DNA of 64,000 bases. Origin: Oligoflexus sp. (GTDB taxonomy: Bacteria > Bdellovibrionota_B > Oligoflexia > Oligoflexales > Oligoflexaceae). Positions 40,553 to 48,882 of the stretch are shown here, piece after piece. The notes beneath the pieces are model-generated. The model was not told the origin of the DNA. It was given only the letters and a program-made list of their open reading frames with translations, and searched no databases. The stretch covers positions 1-64,000 of the forward strand of contig NZ_DASTAT010000055.1 in the NCBI RefSeq assembly GCF_035712445.1. Direction: 5' to 3'. Position 1 is the first letter of the stretch. The number at the start of each line of letters is the position of its first letter. The position numbers were made by a program, and so were the translations under genes.

Positions 40553-41590
40553 ATGAAGACGCGTCTTGAATGGATCCTCTTAGCAAGCCTTTTCAGTCTT
40601 CCGGCCTGGGGCGCGGATAGCGATCATACGGCAAAGATCACGCGGTTTTTCGGCAAAGCCCAGATCCTGTCGGGACCTTCGGCTAAAAAAGCGGGACAGC
40701 CTCCGCATGTTCTTTTCGAAGACCTTTATTATCACGTCGAACCGGCGAAACTGGGTTCGGAAATTCCGCTCGGCAGCGTGATCCAGACCAGTGAAAAAAC
40801 CATGGTCCGGCTGGTCTATCCGAACGGTGATCAGATCATGATCTCGCCCTCGTCTTCCTATCGGGTCGCGCTGGAAACCAAGGATGGCAAGGAAAAGCCG
40901 ATTTCCGAGCTGATCTATGGGAAATTTCGCGCGGTGATTTCCAAGGAAGGCCCGCGCAAGGAATCCGAGGTTCGCACCCGCACCATGGTCATGGGGATCC
41001 GCGGAACGGATTTTCACGTCGCGGCCTTCTCCGATCAGGGCGGTTCTGTCGTTTCCGTTCTGCGCGGAGCCGTCGCCGTCACGCCCCAGATCGCCCAGGC
41101 CGGCGCCCAGCCCCAGACCATCGAAGTCAAAACCGGCTTCAGCGCTGCGATTCCCAACCAGGACAAGGCTCCTGTGAAAGTGGCCGCGACCGATAAATAC
41201 GATCTGAAGGTCATCCAGGACAGCGTGAGCTTCACGAAAAATCAGCCGGCCGAAGCCCCCGCCGACCCAGAAACGCAGAAGGAGATTGCTGCGCTGGAGC
41301 AAAAGGCCGTGGAGTCGACCAAAAAAGATATCCAGAGCGGTGACCCTGAGCTTTACAAAAAAATCCAGGCGGCCGAGGCGGCCGGTAAAAAGATCGAAAG
41401 CGTCGAGGTGCTGCAGGCTGTGACCCTTGAAAAAGCGCTGGTCCGCGCGCCGGAACCCGTGGCCGAGAAAAGGGAGGCTTTGGAAAAAGCCGGCATCCTG
41501 AAAAAACCGGCGGCGCCCCCGCGCAAACCCACCGGTCAGGAATTGGATGAGCTGGAAGGCGGTATTTACGACAAATACTTCAAGCGCTGA
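40553..41590 (+). CDS. Secreted FecR-domain protein
   Basis: A 345-residue protein with signal peptide MKTRLEWILLASLFSLPAWG. The FecR domain spans about 65-180: LGSVIQTSEKTMVRLVYPNGD, TRTMVMGIRGTDFHV and SVLRGAVAV (first item cited within limits). Downstream is a Lys/Ala/Glu-rich helical region with proline spacing. FecR domains in this context do not regulate a sigma factor; they are commonly encoded just before CHASE2-cyclase genes, as here, with a gap of 3 bases. The probable job is a periplasmic ligand-binding or wall-associated partner of the CHASE2 sensor. That partnership is inferred from genome context. Confidence 0.9.
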   Translation: MKTRLEWILLASLFSLPAWGADSDHTAKITRFFGKAQILSGPSAKKAGQPPHVLFEDLYYHVEPAKLGSEIPLGSVIQTSEKTMVRLVYPNGDQIMISPSSSYRVALETKDGKEKPISELIYGKFRAVISKEGPRKESEVRTRTMVMGIRGTDFHVAAFSDQGGSVVSVLRGAVAVTPQIAQAGAQPQTIEVKTGFSAAIPNQDKAPVKVAATDKYDLKVIQDSVSFTKNQPAEAPADPETQKEIAALEQKAVESTKKDIQSGDPELYKKIQAAEAAGKKIESVEVLQAVTLEKALVRAPEPVAEKREALEKAGILKKPAAPPRKPTGQELDELEGGIYDKYFKR

Positions 41591-41593
41591 ACC

Positions 41594-43933
41594 ATGCTGG
41601 AAAAATCCTCGCTTCGGCATAAATTGAGTCTCGTCACGCTTTGCCTTCTGGTCATTGCCGCCAGCTACTATGCGATGTTTCAGCACTATCGGTCGTTTCG
41701 CTTCGCCAGGACCGATACGGATCTGATCTATCGCATCGAAAGTAAATTGCTCGACTACAGGCTCAAACTCCGCGGTCCCATCAAGAGTTCGGGACGCGTC
41801 GGCATCCTGGCCATTGATGAACGCTCGATTGCGGAATTCGGGCGCTGGCCCTTTTCCCGCCGCTATTACGCGCAGGCCTTCGCCAACCTTAAAAAACTGG
41901 GCGTGCAGTGGATAGGCTTCGATGCGATCTTTTCCGAGGCGGAACGAACGGCGAACGAAGATTTCCAGCCGCTCTTTCAATCGCTCGCGACCGACAAAAG
42001 ACCGGCGAATCTTCAAAGGAATCTGCAGCTCTACCTGACCATGCAGAATCAAAGTCCTGCGGATCTCTCTTTCCAAAAATCCCTGGACGAATTTCAGAGC
42101 ATCACGCTCGGCTATCTTTATTATGGCCACCCGCGTGAGGCGGAACGCAATCGAAAGCCGGGTGAAACCGCGTTTCCCGAACTCGCGCGGATGGCGGAAG
42201 CCTCCCAGATCATGGCGGATGTCCCCCCGGGCCGGACGCTGCATGACTATCCCGAATTAAGCCGGGCCTATGGCCTCGTCGCCAATACCCCTGGCCTGAC
42301 CGCCGCCGGTCGCCATTTCGGTTTTTTCAGCAATGACAATGACAGCGATGCGATCAACCGCTGGATTACGCTCGTGGCCGATGTGGATGGCCAGCTCATG
42401 CCGTCTTTGGCCTTGAAAACGGCGGCCGAGCACTTGAACCGTGAAATTTTCGTGGTGTTTGATGAATTCGGCGTGGAAACCGTGGCCCTGGTCAGTCGCG
42501 ACAATCCCGAGGATGTGCAGGATATCCCGATTGATATCCGTGGTGCCGGCCGCATGCTGATCAACCCCATCGGCCCAGGCGGATCGTTCAAACACATCAG
42601 CCTCGCCGATGCCTATGCGAATAATTTCAGTGACAAGGATAGGAAGTTCTTAAAAGGCTCGATCCTGCTTCTCGGCGGAACCGCGGCAGGCACCAATGAT
42701 GTACGGCCCAACGCCTTTGATGCGGCGATTGACGGCGTGGAGAACCACGCGGCCGCCATCGATAACATCATCAGCGGAAACTTTTTGAAGAGACCCGTTT
42801 CGATCTATAAGACCGAACTCCTGATCATCCTCGGCGTGGGGATGCTGTTTGCGCCCCTGATGGTCTATGCGCATGCGCTGATGTCGGGACTGGCCGTTCT
42901 GCTCTTTGTCGTGGGATACTATTACCTTGATAAATACCTTTGGTTTGGTCGCGGAATCTGGACCTTTATCGCTGTGCCTTGCCTTGAAATCATTGCCATG
43001 GGCTCCATCACAACGATCTACAAATACATGACCGAGGAACTGGAGCGTAAAAAGCTGAAAGGCGCCTTCCAGCATTACCTCAGCCCCGAGGTCATCAATC
43101 AGATGCTGGAGCATCCCGAGGAAATGCAGCTCGGTGGCGTGCGCCGGGAGCTGACCGTGCTCTTCTCGGATGTGCGCGGCTTTACCACCATCTCCGAGTC
43201 CCTCTCGCCCGAACGCCTCTGTGAACTGATGAACGATTATTTCACCCCAATGACCTCATTGATTCTGAGAAGCGGAGGCGTCCTCGATAAATATATAGGT
43301 GACGCGATCATGGCCTTTTGGGGGGCCCCGGTTCCCCTGCCCCATCACGCGGACAGCGCGGCTCAGGTGGCTTTGGATATGCTGCGGGCCTTGGATAAGG
43401 TTAAGGAGGACTTTAAGAACAAGCAGTTTCCCCCGATCGAAATCGGCATTGGGCTCAATACAGGACCGATGTCGGTGGGTAATATGGGATCGAACGAACG
43501 CTTCACCTACACCGTCATGGGTGATGCCGTGAACCTCGGATCACGTTTGGAAGGCCTGACCAAGGACTATGGTATTCAGATTATGATCAGCGAATACACG
43601 CAGAAGCAGCTGACGCCGGGTCGGTTTTTTACGCGGGACTTGGATCATATTCGCGTGAAAGGGAAGCTGGAGCCGGTGCATGTTTTTGAATTGATGCGGC
43701 CTGAAAGCTTCCGCTCGCTCCAGGACCTGCAGTCCTTCATGGAACACTTTCAAGCCGGACGGCAGGCGTATCAGGCCAAACGCTGGGACGAGGCCATCCG
43801 CAGCTTCAACGCCTGCCTTCTGCAGCGGCCTCATGATGGAGCCTCGGCGCTTTATGTGGAGCGCTGCACGGCCTATCGCGATCATCCGCCGATAGAAAAC
43901 TGGGATGGGGTTTATACCTTCAAGCACAAGTAA
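41594..43933 (+). CDS. CHASE2-domain adenylate/guanylate cyclase
   Basis: A 779-residue membrane enzyme. A TM helix (LVTLCLLVIAASYYAMF) is followed by the extracytoplasmic CHASE2 domain (about 40-395; GILAIDERSIAEFGRWPF). Next come three TM helices (about 400-475) and a class III cyclase domain (about 515-690). The metal aspartates are in VLFSDVRGFT and KYIGDAIMAFWG, and the transition-state pattern is NLGSRLEGL. A short C-terminal TPR-like segment (QAYQAKRWDEAIRSFNACL) ends the protein. It makes a cyclic nucleotide, probably cAMP, in response to an outside signal. Translationally close to the FecR-domain gene. Substrate choice is inferred. Confidence 0.94.
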   Translation: MLEKSSLRHKLSLVTLCLLVIAASYYAMFQHYRSFRFARTDTDLIYRIESKLLDYRLKLRGPIKSSGRVGILAIDERSIAEFGRWPFSRRYYAQAFANLKKLGVQWIGFDAIFSEAERTANEDFQPLFQSLATDKRPANLQRNLQLYLTMQNQSPADLSFQKSLDEFQSITLGYLYYGHPREAERNRKPGETAFPELARMAEASQIMADVPPGRTLHDYPELSRAYGLVANTPGLTAAGRHFGFFSNDNDSDAINRWITLVADVDGQLMPSLALKTAAEHLNREIFVVFDEFGVETVALVSRDNPEDVQDIPIDIRGAGRMLINPIGPGGSFKHISLADAYANNFSDKDRKFLKGSILLLGGTAAGTNDVRPNAFDAAIDGVENHAAAIDNIISGNFLKRPVSIYKTELLIILGVGMLFAPLMVYAHALMSGLAVLLFVVGYYYLDKYLWFGRGIWTFIAVPCLEIIAMGSITTIYKYMTEELERKKLKGAFQHYLSPEVINQMLEHPEEMQLGGVRRELTVLFSDVRGFTTISESLSPERLCELMNDYFTPMTSLILRSGGVLDKYIGDAIMAFWGAPVPLPHHADSAAQVALDMLRALDKVKEDFKNKQFPPIEIGIGLNTGPMSVGNMGSNERFTYTVMGDAVNLGSRLEGLTKDYGIQIMISEYTQKQLTPGRFFTRDLDHIRVKGKLEPVHVFELMRPESFRSLQDLQSFMEHFQAGRQAYQAKRWDEAIRSFNACLLQRPHDGASALYVERCTAYRDHPPIENWDGVYTFKHK

Positions 43934-43977
43934 ACGTCAGGATGCCCGGCGTCGCACCCCAGGACTTGAACAGGCCC

Positions 43978-44733
43978 TCACGATGCGCTCCGGCGCCGCT
44001 CCTGAATAATCTGCCCCAGACGTTGGATGAAGGGCTCGACGTCGAGGGGCTTTTCAAAATATTCGGCCACATTCAGCCGGCGCGCCAGCTGATGAAAACC
44101 CTGGGGAAAGGCGCCGGTGATCACGACCACAGGTGTCCGCACGCCCTGCTGGGCTAAAAACTCGATCAGTTGAAAGCCGCTGAATTGCTTCACATGGATG
44201 TCGGTGATAATCGCATCAAAGGTCGCCGTCCTGAGGAGCCGCAGCGCTTCACGCCCGTCATCGGTCGTGGTTACGCGAAATCCCGAGGCCTGGAGCGCCA
44301 TCATCAGAACTTCGGCCAGACGTTTATCATCTTCCATCAAAAAGATGTGCGGCCGATTCAAGCTTCGCTCCTGGACCACCTCGCAGAGACTTTGCGCCAA
44401 GGCCGCATCCCGGCCTTCATCGACCACGGCGTGCTTGAGCCCGAACTCCAGAAAGCCTTCGATGCGCGGCGGCTCACCCCCAGGCGCCAGCCCGACCAAG
44501 GGCACGGACCGCACATCGACCTGGAGCAAGAGTTTTTGCAGGAAGGCGCGTTGCTCCGCTTCCGGGGCATCCAGATCCACCAGCAGAAGGTCAGGCGCAT
44601 GCTGCCTGACGAGCTGAATGGCATCCAGAACGTTTCCGGCCGGCCAGACCTTAACGTCCTGGAGTTTCATGCGAAGGGGAAGGCTCTGACGCCTTGCCGT
44701 GTGCGTTGTGAAGTAGACGAGAGTCGCGGTCAT
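43978..44733 (-). CDS. Response regulator with two receiver domains, first degenerate
   Basis: A 251-residue protein made of two CheY-like domains and no output domain. The second (about 128-245) is complete: LMEDDKRLAE acid pair, phosphoacceptor in ITDIHVKQFSG, VVITGA, and EKP lysine. The first (about 1-118) keeps the acceptor strand (LLLVDLDAP) but lacks the acid pair and the conserved Lys. Such double receivers act in phosphorelays or as sinks. The start has AGGAAG and lies inside the protease gene, 83 bases before its stop. No kinase is adjacent; several orphan kinases in the window could phosphorylate it. Confidence 0.9.
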   Translation of the reverse strand: MTATLVYFTTHTARRQSLPLRMKLQDVKVWPAGNVLDAIQLVRQHAPDLLLVDLDAPEAEQRAFLQKLLLQVDVRSVPLVGLAPGGEPPRIEGFLEFGLKHAVVDEGRDAALAQSLCEVVQERSLNRPHIFLMEDDKRLAEVLMMALQASGFRVTTTDDGREALRLLRTATFDAIITDIHVKQFSGFQLIEFLAQQGVRTPVVVITGAFPQGFHQLARRLNVAEYFEKPLDVEPFIQRLGQIIQERRRSAS

Positions 44734-45508
44734 GAAGCTTCCTGCGTGCAGTAGTTAAAAAACGTCGGCTCCCGATGATCACGAGCGGGAAAGCCCACCA
44801 AAAGCCGGCTGCCGCATTGTGCCCCGTGACAACGCCACAGCTTGTCAGATAACGCACATCTTCGGATTCACTCGGCTCGGGATACAGAAAACTCACACCC
44901 GCCTTGTCATCCAGGGCAAGGTTCGCCGAGTCATCCAAAGAAGAATAAGACATGATCGAGCGGTAACTGCTATGCGGGTGACCGAGCCCGAGGCAGTGCC
45001 CGAGTTCATGCACCAGAGTCCGCAAAAGCGATTTCGCCGACACGCTGCTATTCGACACGCTGATGTCGCAGTCATGAATCACATGCGGATCGCTTTCAAG
45101 CGCCGTGGGATCAGGATCGCTCGTCATGAAGCTCGGCAGGGCCGCGGCAGCGACGGCCTGGGAATCCTGGGCCTCCACCACGATGGAGAAGGTTTCGTCA
45201 TTTTCGTCGATATGAGCGGACGCATCCTGCTGCAGATTCAAGACCACATAGGCGGTCGGCACGCTGTTCCAGGTATTCATCGCGCGGGTTAAAAGCGCAG
45301 CCATGAGATCCTGGTCACTGGAATCGGCGAAGCTGCCATCGAGCACATCCTCCTTCTCCGTAAGTTCCGGCGCATCCCCATTCCAAAGGAAGGTCACCGT
45401 CGGTTGATCAGGATTCACGGGAAGCCGCGGTTTCAGCTGGCTGATATGAACGAAGGCGAGGGCCGGCGAGCTTATGAAAAAGAGCGCGAGCAGAGTTTTA
45501 TAACGCAT
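44651..45508 (-). CDS. Secreted metzincin (matrixin-like) metalloprotease with C-terminal membrane segment
   Basis: A 285-residue protein with signal peptide MRYKTLLALFFISSPALA. The zinc site is HELGHCLGLGH (H167, E168, H171, H177) and the Met-turn is SIMSYSS (M186), both exact for the metzincin clan. After the catalytic domain comes a short segment SCGVVTGHNAAAGFWWAFPL and VIIGSRRF, a hydrophobic stretch followed by basic residues that resembles a C-terminal sorting or anchor signal. The final 28 residues lie in the overlap with the receiver gene. Third gene of a four-gene run. It could process surface proteins or prey and host targets; the substrate is unknown. Confidence 0.9.
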   Translation of the reverse strand: MRYKTLLALFFISSPALAFVHISQLKPRLPVNPDQPTVTFLWNGDAPELTEKEDVLDGSFADSSDQDLMAALLTRAMNTWNSVPTAYVVLNLQQDASAHIDENDETFSIVVEAQDSQAVAAAALPSFMTSDPDPTALESDPHVIHDCDISVSNSSVSAKSLLRTLVHELGHCLGLGHPHSSYRSIMSYSSLDDSANLALDDKAGVSFLYPEPSESEDVRYLTSCGVVTGHNAAAGFWWAFPLVIIGSRRFLTTARRKLHDRDSRLLHNAHGKASEPSPSHETPGR

Positions 45509-45929
45509 AGCTAAGCCCCATGCGGAACGTGTAAGGGAACTGCCAACCGTAATTGCCGACGCCGATCACCTGCCGATATTCCACCTGGTAGCGAAAACTC
45601 TTCAGAAAAGGGCTCGATTCATAACCATAGGCATGATCCACGCCGACGCCGGGTCCTGAGCTGGTGACGAGCAGACCGCCGCCCAGCGCCGCATAAAAGC
45701 CTCCGGCATAGAACCTTTGCCCCCAAAGGAGCCCCGGCACGAGGCTGACGAGCCACTCGCGCTGTGAATCGGTTACATAGGTGAACTGCCAATCGACGGG
45801 ACTGGCCGGTGGAATGGAAACCGGATTCGATCCCCCTTGTCCGATCGAAGGCGGGCCGATGAGCACGTGCAGGGTATCCGCGAACGAAGCCTTCGGCATG
45901 AGCGCCAGGATCAGCAGAAACCGCTTCAT
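45498..45929 (-). CDS. Small secreted outer-membrane-type protein, unknown function (1)
   Basis: A 143-residue protein with signal peptide MKRFLLILALMPKASFA. It is Gly/Tyr/Phe-rich with alternating polarity (GQRFYAGGFYAALGGGLLV, YGWQFPYTFRMGLSYAL), which suggests a beta barrel or half-barrel. The C-terminal residue is not Phe but the last strand is amphipathic. It overlaps the upstream gene by 4 bases and the protease gene by 11, so the run is tightly coupled. No family recognised. It may be a partner or carrier of the protease. Confidence 0.75.
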   Translation of the reverse strand: MKRFLLILALMPKASFADTLHVLIGPPSIGQGGSNPVSIPPASPVDWQFTYVTDSQREWLVSLVPGLLWGQRFYAGGFYAALGGGLLVTSSGPGVGVDHAYGYESSPFLKSFRYQVEYRQVIGVGNYGWQFPYTFRMGLSYAL

Positions 45930-46441
45930 AGAGCCACCTCAGCACCCAGAGTGAAAATGGATTTCCGCGCGGTGGTCAGGAAGAGAAAGGCAAAGCCCGC
46001 AGCATAGATCTGGGAATTCCACTCGGCGTTCACGCGCCAGCGTTCTTCGCTCCAGATCGTATAGCCGATGCCCAAACAAAGTCCTATGTTTACATCATGG
46101 ACGTCTTGCTTGGATTCACCCGGCGGATCATAGGATGTATAAGCATCCATAATCGTGACACCAAAGCGCGCGGTCAGCTCGGGCCAGGGAAAAATCTTGA
46201 TCAGCTCGTCGCGGCTGAGCATGGTCGTCGTTTCCAGAAAGGAACCGAAGCGCCGCCCGGTAAAATCCAGGCGATAGCGCGTTCCATCATCCAGCCCAAG
46301 ACCGAACTGGACGGCAGGATGCAGAAGGAAATCACCCTGTTCCATGACGCTCTCGCCCGCCTGCAGCCAAACTCCAGCGTGGGCCCAGGTCGCACTGATC
46401 ATCCAAAGCATAAGGCCACGCACAAGTGTACGAGGGAACAT
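45926..46441 (-). CDS. Small secreted outer-membrane-type protein, unknown function (2)
   Basis: A 171-residue protein with signal peptide MFPRTLVRGLMLWMISATWAHA. The mature part has regular beta-strand alternation (RYRLDFTGRRFGSFLETTTM, RWRVNAEWNSQIYAAGFAFLFL, each cited in part) typical of 8-stranded outer-membrane barrels. It is the first gene of a four-gene run with a second such protein, the metzincin and the double receiver. A promoter is visible upstream. No family recognised. Confidence 0.75.
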   Translation of the reverse strand: MFPRTLVRGLMLWMISATWAHAGVWLQAGESVMEQGDFLLHPAVQFGLGLDDGTRYRLDFTGRRFGSFLETTTMLSRDELIKIFPWPELTARFGVTIMDAYTSYDPPGESKQDVHDVNIGLCLGIGYTIWSEERWRVNAEWNSQIYAAGFAFLFLTTARKSIFTLGAEVAL

Positions 46442-46485
46442 TCGTTCCTCCTGGGACTGGGCTTTTCCGGAAAGTTATACGTTTC

Positions 46486-46515
46486 AGCATAATGGTTTGG
46501 GCGAGGTGGCGTCAA
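46486..46515 (-). promoter_or_regulatory. Probable promoter of the protease operon
   Basis: On the reverse strand, TTGACG (46515-46510) and TATGCT (46491-46486) are 18 bases apart, about 45 bases before the first gene. Confidence 0.55.
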
Positions 46516-46639
46516 CTGAGCGAGACCATTCGGCTTTGAGCCTTGCTGAGAAAGGGGTTCAAGAATCAAGGACGGATCGCCGAAAAGACTCCAAATTTTT
46601 TATCAAGTTTGGAATCCCAGGTCCTGTTCTAAGCTGGGG

Positions 46640-46669
46640 TTGACAGCGGGGTGAACGCCTTTTCATAAT
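46640..46669 (+). promoter_or_regulatory. Sigma-70-type promoter of the Zn-ribbon gene
   Basis: TTGACA (46640-46645) and CATAAT (46664-46669) with an 18-base spacer, 43 bases before the start codon. The region just upstream has a short inverted repeat, TCCAAA (46590-46595) with TTTGGA (46608-46613). Confidence 0.65.
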
Positions 46670-46712
46670 GATAGACGTATCACCCCAGACCCAAACCGAA
46701 AGGAAGCTGCCT

Positions 46713-46943
46713 ATGCGCGCCAAGATCCACGATTGCCCACGTTGTGGCAACGCCGCGAGGCTCGAGAAGCGGCCGTTCAGCGATCAGGCCCTTGCCGCCC
46801 TGGTGACCTGGGGGGACATGGATCGTTCTCTGGTCGGACAGGCGATCTGCGAGGAATGTTACACAGAGATGCGTGACATCCTGATCGAGCGCTGTGAAGA
46901 CATCAAGAAGATCGATCCCAAGACTTTGACCAAAGCCAGCTGA
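46713..46943 (+). CDS. Small CxxC...CxxC protein, probable zinc ribbon
   Basis: A 76-residue protein. Two cysteine pairs, CPRCGN near the start and CEEC near residue 51, should bind one zinc ion. The segment between is helical (DQALAALVTWGDMD). No family name recognised. I use the ATG at 46713 with AGGAAG upstream; 15 more codons exist upstream in frame but overlap the promoter region. It has its own promoter. Possible roles include a protein adaptor or RNA-binding cofactor; none can be assigned. Confidence 0.72.
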   Translation: MRAKIHDCPRCGNAARLEKRPFSDQALAALVTWGDMDRSLVGQAICEECYTEMRDILIERCEDIKKIDPKTLTKAS

Positions 46944-46996
46944 TCGTGATGGGGTTTTCTAACCCCATCCTGCCGCCCCCTTTCCATTCCGCTCCG

Positions 46997-47040
46997 CATC
47001 ACGGATATGTGATGACAGCCTTTCGTCTTTCCCCTATACA
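46997..47040 (+). promoter_or_regulatory. Promoter of the lipase gene with an overlapping inverted repeat
   Basis: ATGACA (47012-47017) and TATACA (47035-47040) are 17 bases apart. CATCAC (46997-47002) and GTGATG (47009-47014) form an inverted repeat with a 6-base gap that runs into the -35 box, so a bound regulator would compete with RNA polymerase. Confidence 0.6.
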
Positions 47041-47075
47041 ATTTCTTCAGCTGTCACATGAAAGAGGGCCACACT

Positions 47076-48083
47076 ATGGACGCAACGACCATAACCTGTC
47101 AATTTGCTCCCGTTTTTCCCTATCGACCCGAGCTGAAGCGCAAGAAGCCTCAGGTGCCTCAAGGCCCGCGCGGTTTTCCGCCCAAGGAAGACGGCTGGAT
47201 CGTGGAATTTGAAAGCTTTGATAGTTCCGATCGGAAGGCGCAGATTTTCGGACATCTTTTCCGCCCGGAAAAGGTGAAGCCGGAGCTGGCGCATCGGGCG
47301 CTCGTGATCCTGCACGGACAGGGCGAACATAGTGGGCGTTACATCCATTGGCCGCATTATCTGAAGGATGATGTCGGTTCCATGTATCTCATCGACCACC
47401 GCGGGCACGGGCATTCCACGGGCATTCGCGGCCACGTCGAGGACTTTGATTTTTATGCGGACGACGCGGCGGCTGCTGTGCGGCGCTACTATAATTATCT
47501 GATGGCGAAATATGGCAAGGCCGAGATTCACCTTGTGGGGCATAGCATGGGTGGGCTCATCGCCATGCGGGCGGCTCTGCGTTACAATCTGCCCATCGAA
47601 TCGCTCATCCTCAGCGCGCCGATGGTCGAGCTGGGTTTTCCGGTGGGACGGGCCAAGGAATTTGCGGCCGGAATCTTGAACAAAATCGTTCCCTACCTGC
47701 CCCTGCCCTCGGAACCGCTGGGGGATTTGATTTCGCGCGATCCCGCGGTGGTGGAGCACTATAAGAAAGATCCTTTGAATCACGGACTGGCTTCGCCCGG
47801 TTTTTATTTTTCCTATCTCACCGCGAAGAAAGACACCCTGCGTCGAGCCAAGGAATTCCGGGTGCCTGTCCTTGTGCTCCTGCCGATGGCTGATCAGGTG
47901 ATCAACCCCGAGGGGACCGAGGAGCTTTATCGGGCGCTGGGTGCGCCTGAGAAGAAGATCATTCGCTATCCTGGGCTCTATCATGAAATTTTCAACGAGC
48001 CGGAAAAAGATCGGGCCTTCGGCGATCTGAAGGCCTGGCTCAAAACCCATCATGCGAAGGGCGAGACGAGCGCCGAAGCCTGA
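47076..48083 (+). CDS. Alpha/beta hydrolase, monoacylglycerol lipase/lysophospholipase type
   Basis: A 335-residue cytoplasmic enzyme. The nucleophile elbow is GHSMGGLIAM. The oxyanion region is LHGQGEHSGRY, followed by DHRGHGHSTG, the usual order for serine aminopeptidase S33/monoglyceride lipases. The acid is probably in LPMADQVINP and the histidine in YPGLYHEIFNE. The ATG at 47076 has AGAGGG upstream; an ATG 6 codons earlier lacks one. It would hydrolyse monoglycerides or lysophospholipids. It has its own promoter with a possible operator. Confidence 0.92.
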   Translation: MDATTITCQFAPVFPYRPELKRKKPQVPQGPRGFPPKEDGWIVEFESFDSSDRKAQIFGHLFRPEKVKPELAHRALVILHGQGEHSGRYIHWPHYLKDDVGSMYLIDHRGHGHSTGIRGHVEDFDFYADDAAAAVRRYYNYLMAKYGKAEIHLVGHSMGGLIAMRAALRYNLPIESLILSAPMVELGFPVGRAKEFAAGILNKIVPYLPLPSEPLGDLISRDPAVVEHYKKDPLNHGLASPGFYFSYLTAKKDTLRRAKEFRVPVLVLLPMADQVINPEGTEELYRALGAPEKKIIRYPGLYHEIFNEPEKDRAFGDLKAWLKTHHAKGETSAEA

Positions 48084-48199
48084 GCCCTCCCCCCGATCCC
48101 GGGCGCAATCCCACGGCGCGCCTGGGTAAATTCCTTAATACCCTTTTTAACTCATTGAATTTATTGATGTTTCGCTTTCCGCTTTGATCATTTGGCCGG

Positions 48200-48347
48200 C
48201 TGGTCGAAGAGTATTTTAAGCAGCGCGAGAGTTATCGGGACTCTCCGGCAACCAGAAGGAGGCAACATCACCATGAGTCATCATTCCTGGCGTCAAGTCC
48301 CGAGCGAAGGTCCACCTTAGGGTGAAGCTGCTTTTTGCAGCTTTTCT
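48200..48347 (+). promoter_or_regulatory. Structured leader with a 15-codon micro-ORF and attenuator-like hairpin
   Basis: CTGGT (48200-48204) can close on ACCAG (48251-48255) around an inner stem GAGAGT/ACTCTC (48227-48232 with 48240-48245). An ideal AAGGAGG (48256-48262) then precedes an ATG at 48273, giving MSHHSWRQVPSEGPP and a TAG at 48318-48320. Immediately after is AAGCTGC (48325-48331) folding on GCAGCTT (48337-48343), followed by TTCT. The order resembles a riboswitch or a leader-peptide attenuator. It matches no RNA family that I can name; CCGGCAACC occurs but without the rest of a SAM-I element. Confidence 0.45.
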
Positions 48348-48420
48348 GGAAGAGGTTTGATCATCAACCGATAGAAGGAGTTCATTGTTCAGTTTTTCGA
48401 TAGAGAGCAGTCCGCGCCGC

Positions 48421-48642
48421 CTACGGGCCCGTCCTTGATGATGCGCCGTCGTCTGCTGCGGACCCTTGAGGACCTGAATCCTCAGGAGAAACATTCCAAT
48501 GAATCCAGGCCGCCTGCCATGCAGCGGCCTCTTTCTTTTTCTGCTCCTGATGAAAAGAATTCAGAGTCAGCATAAAGGCTTTGCGCACGGCCGTATTCAG
48601 CTCCTCGCAGTCCTTTTCCAGATGCCTTCGTTCAAGAGTCAT
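48421..48642 (-). CDS. Possible small protein, unknown function
   Basis: A 73-residue frame with a strong GGAAGG site 7 bases before the ATG. The first 50 residues are helical and charged (LEKDCEELNTAVRKAFMLTL, HQEQKKKEAAAW), while the tail is Gly/Ser/Asp-rich and looks unstructured. It diverges from the small gene at 48700. A competing plus-strand frame of about 45 codons covers the same ground, so I am not sure that this is the coding strand. Confidence 0.4.
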   Translation of the reverse strand: MTLERRHLEKDCEELNTAVRKAFMLTLNSFHQEQKKKEAAAWQAAWIHWNVSPEDSGPQGSAADDGASSRTGP

Positions 48643-48699
48643 ATGTACGCCTTCCTTCTTTAGCCTTAAAATAAAAGCAGTCTTGTGAAAGGATCCTTT

Positions 48700-48882
48700 A
48701 TGCCAGCACGCGAATCACGGGTCAGCCTCATGGCCCTTCGGGAACGGTATCTTTGGCTTTGGCGGCAACTGCAAAAACTGGAAGAGAAGCTCAAGACTCC
48801 AGCAGCTCCCGCCCCTTCTGATGAACGCAAGACCCTCTGGGCCCAGCGCATGAAGAAACAGCTGAAACGCTATTGGCCCTGA
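48700..48882 (+). CDS. Small basic protein, unknown function
   Basis: A 60-residue protein with AAAGGA before the ATG at 48700. It is basic, helical and Trp/Leu-rich (ALRERYLWLWRQLQKLEEKL), with a short Pro/Ala turn and a second basic helix ending KRYWP. Coiled-coil or membrane-surface binding is possible. It overlaps the convergent gene by 13 bases. No family recognised. Confidence 0.55.
   Translation: MPARESRVSLMALRERYLWLWRQLQKLEEKLKTPAAPAPSDERKTLWAQRMKKQLKRYWP

Noticed and set aside
48216..48270. SAM-I riboswitch suggested by CCGGCAACC
   Set aside because: The other conserved parts of SAM-I, including the 5' AGAG-type strand pairing and the downstream GGTGCxAAxTCC, are missing.
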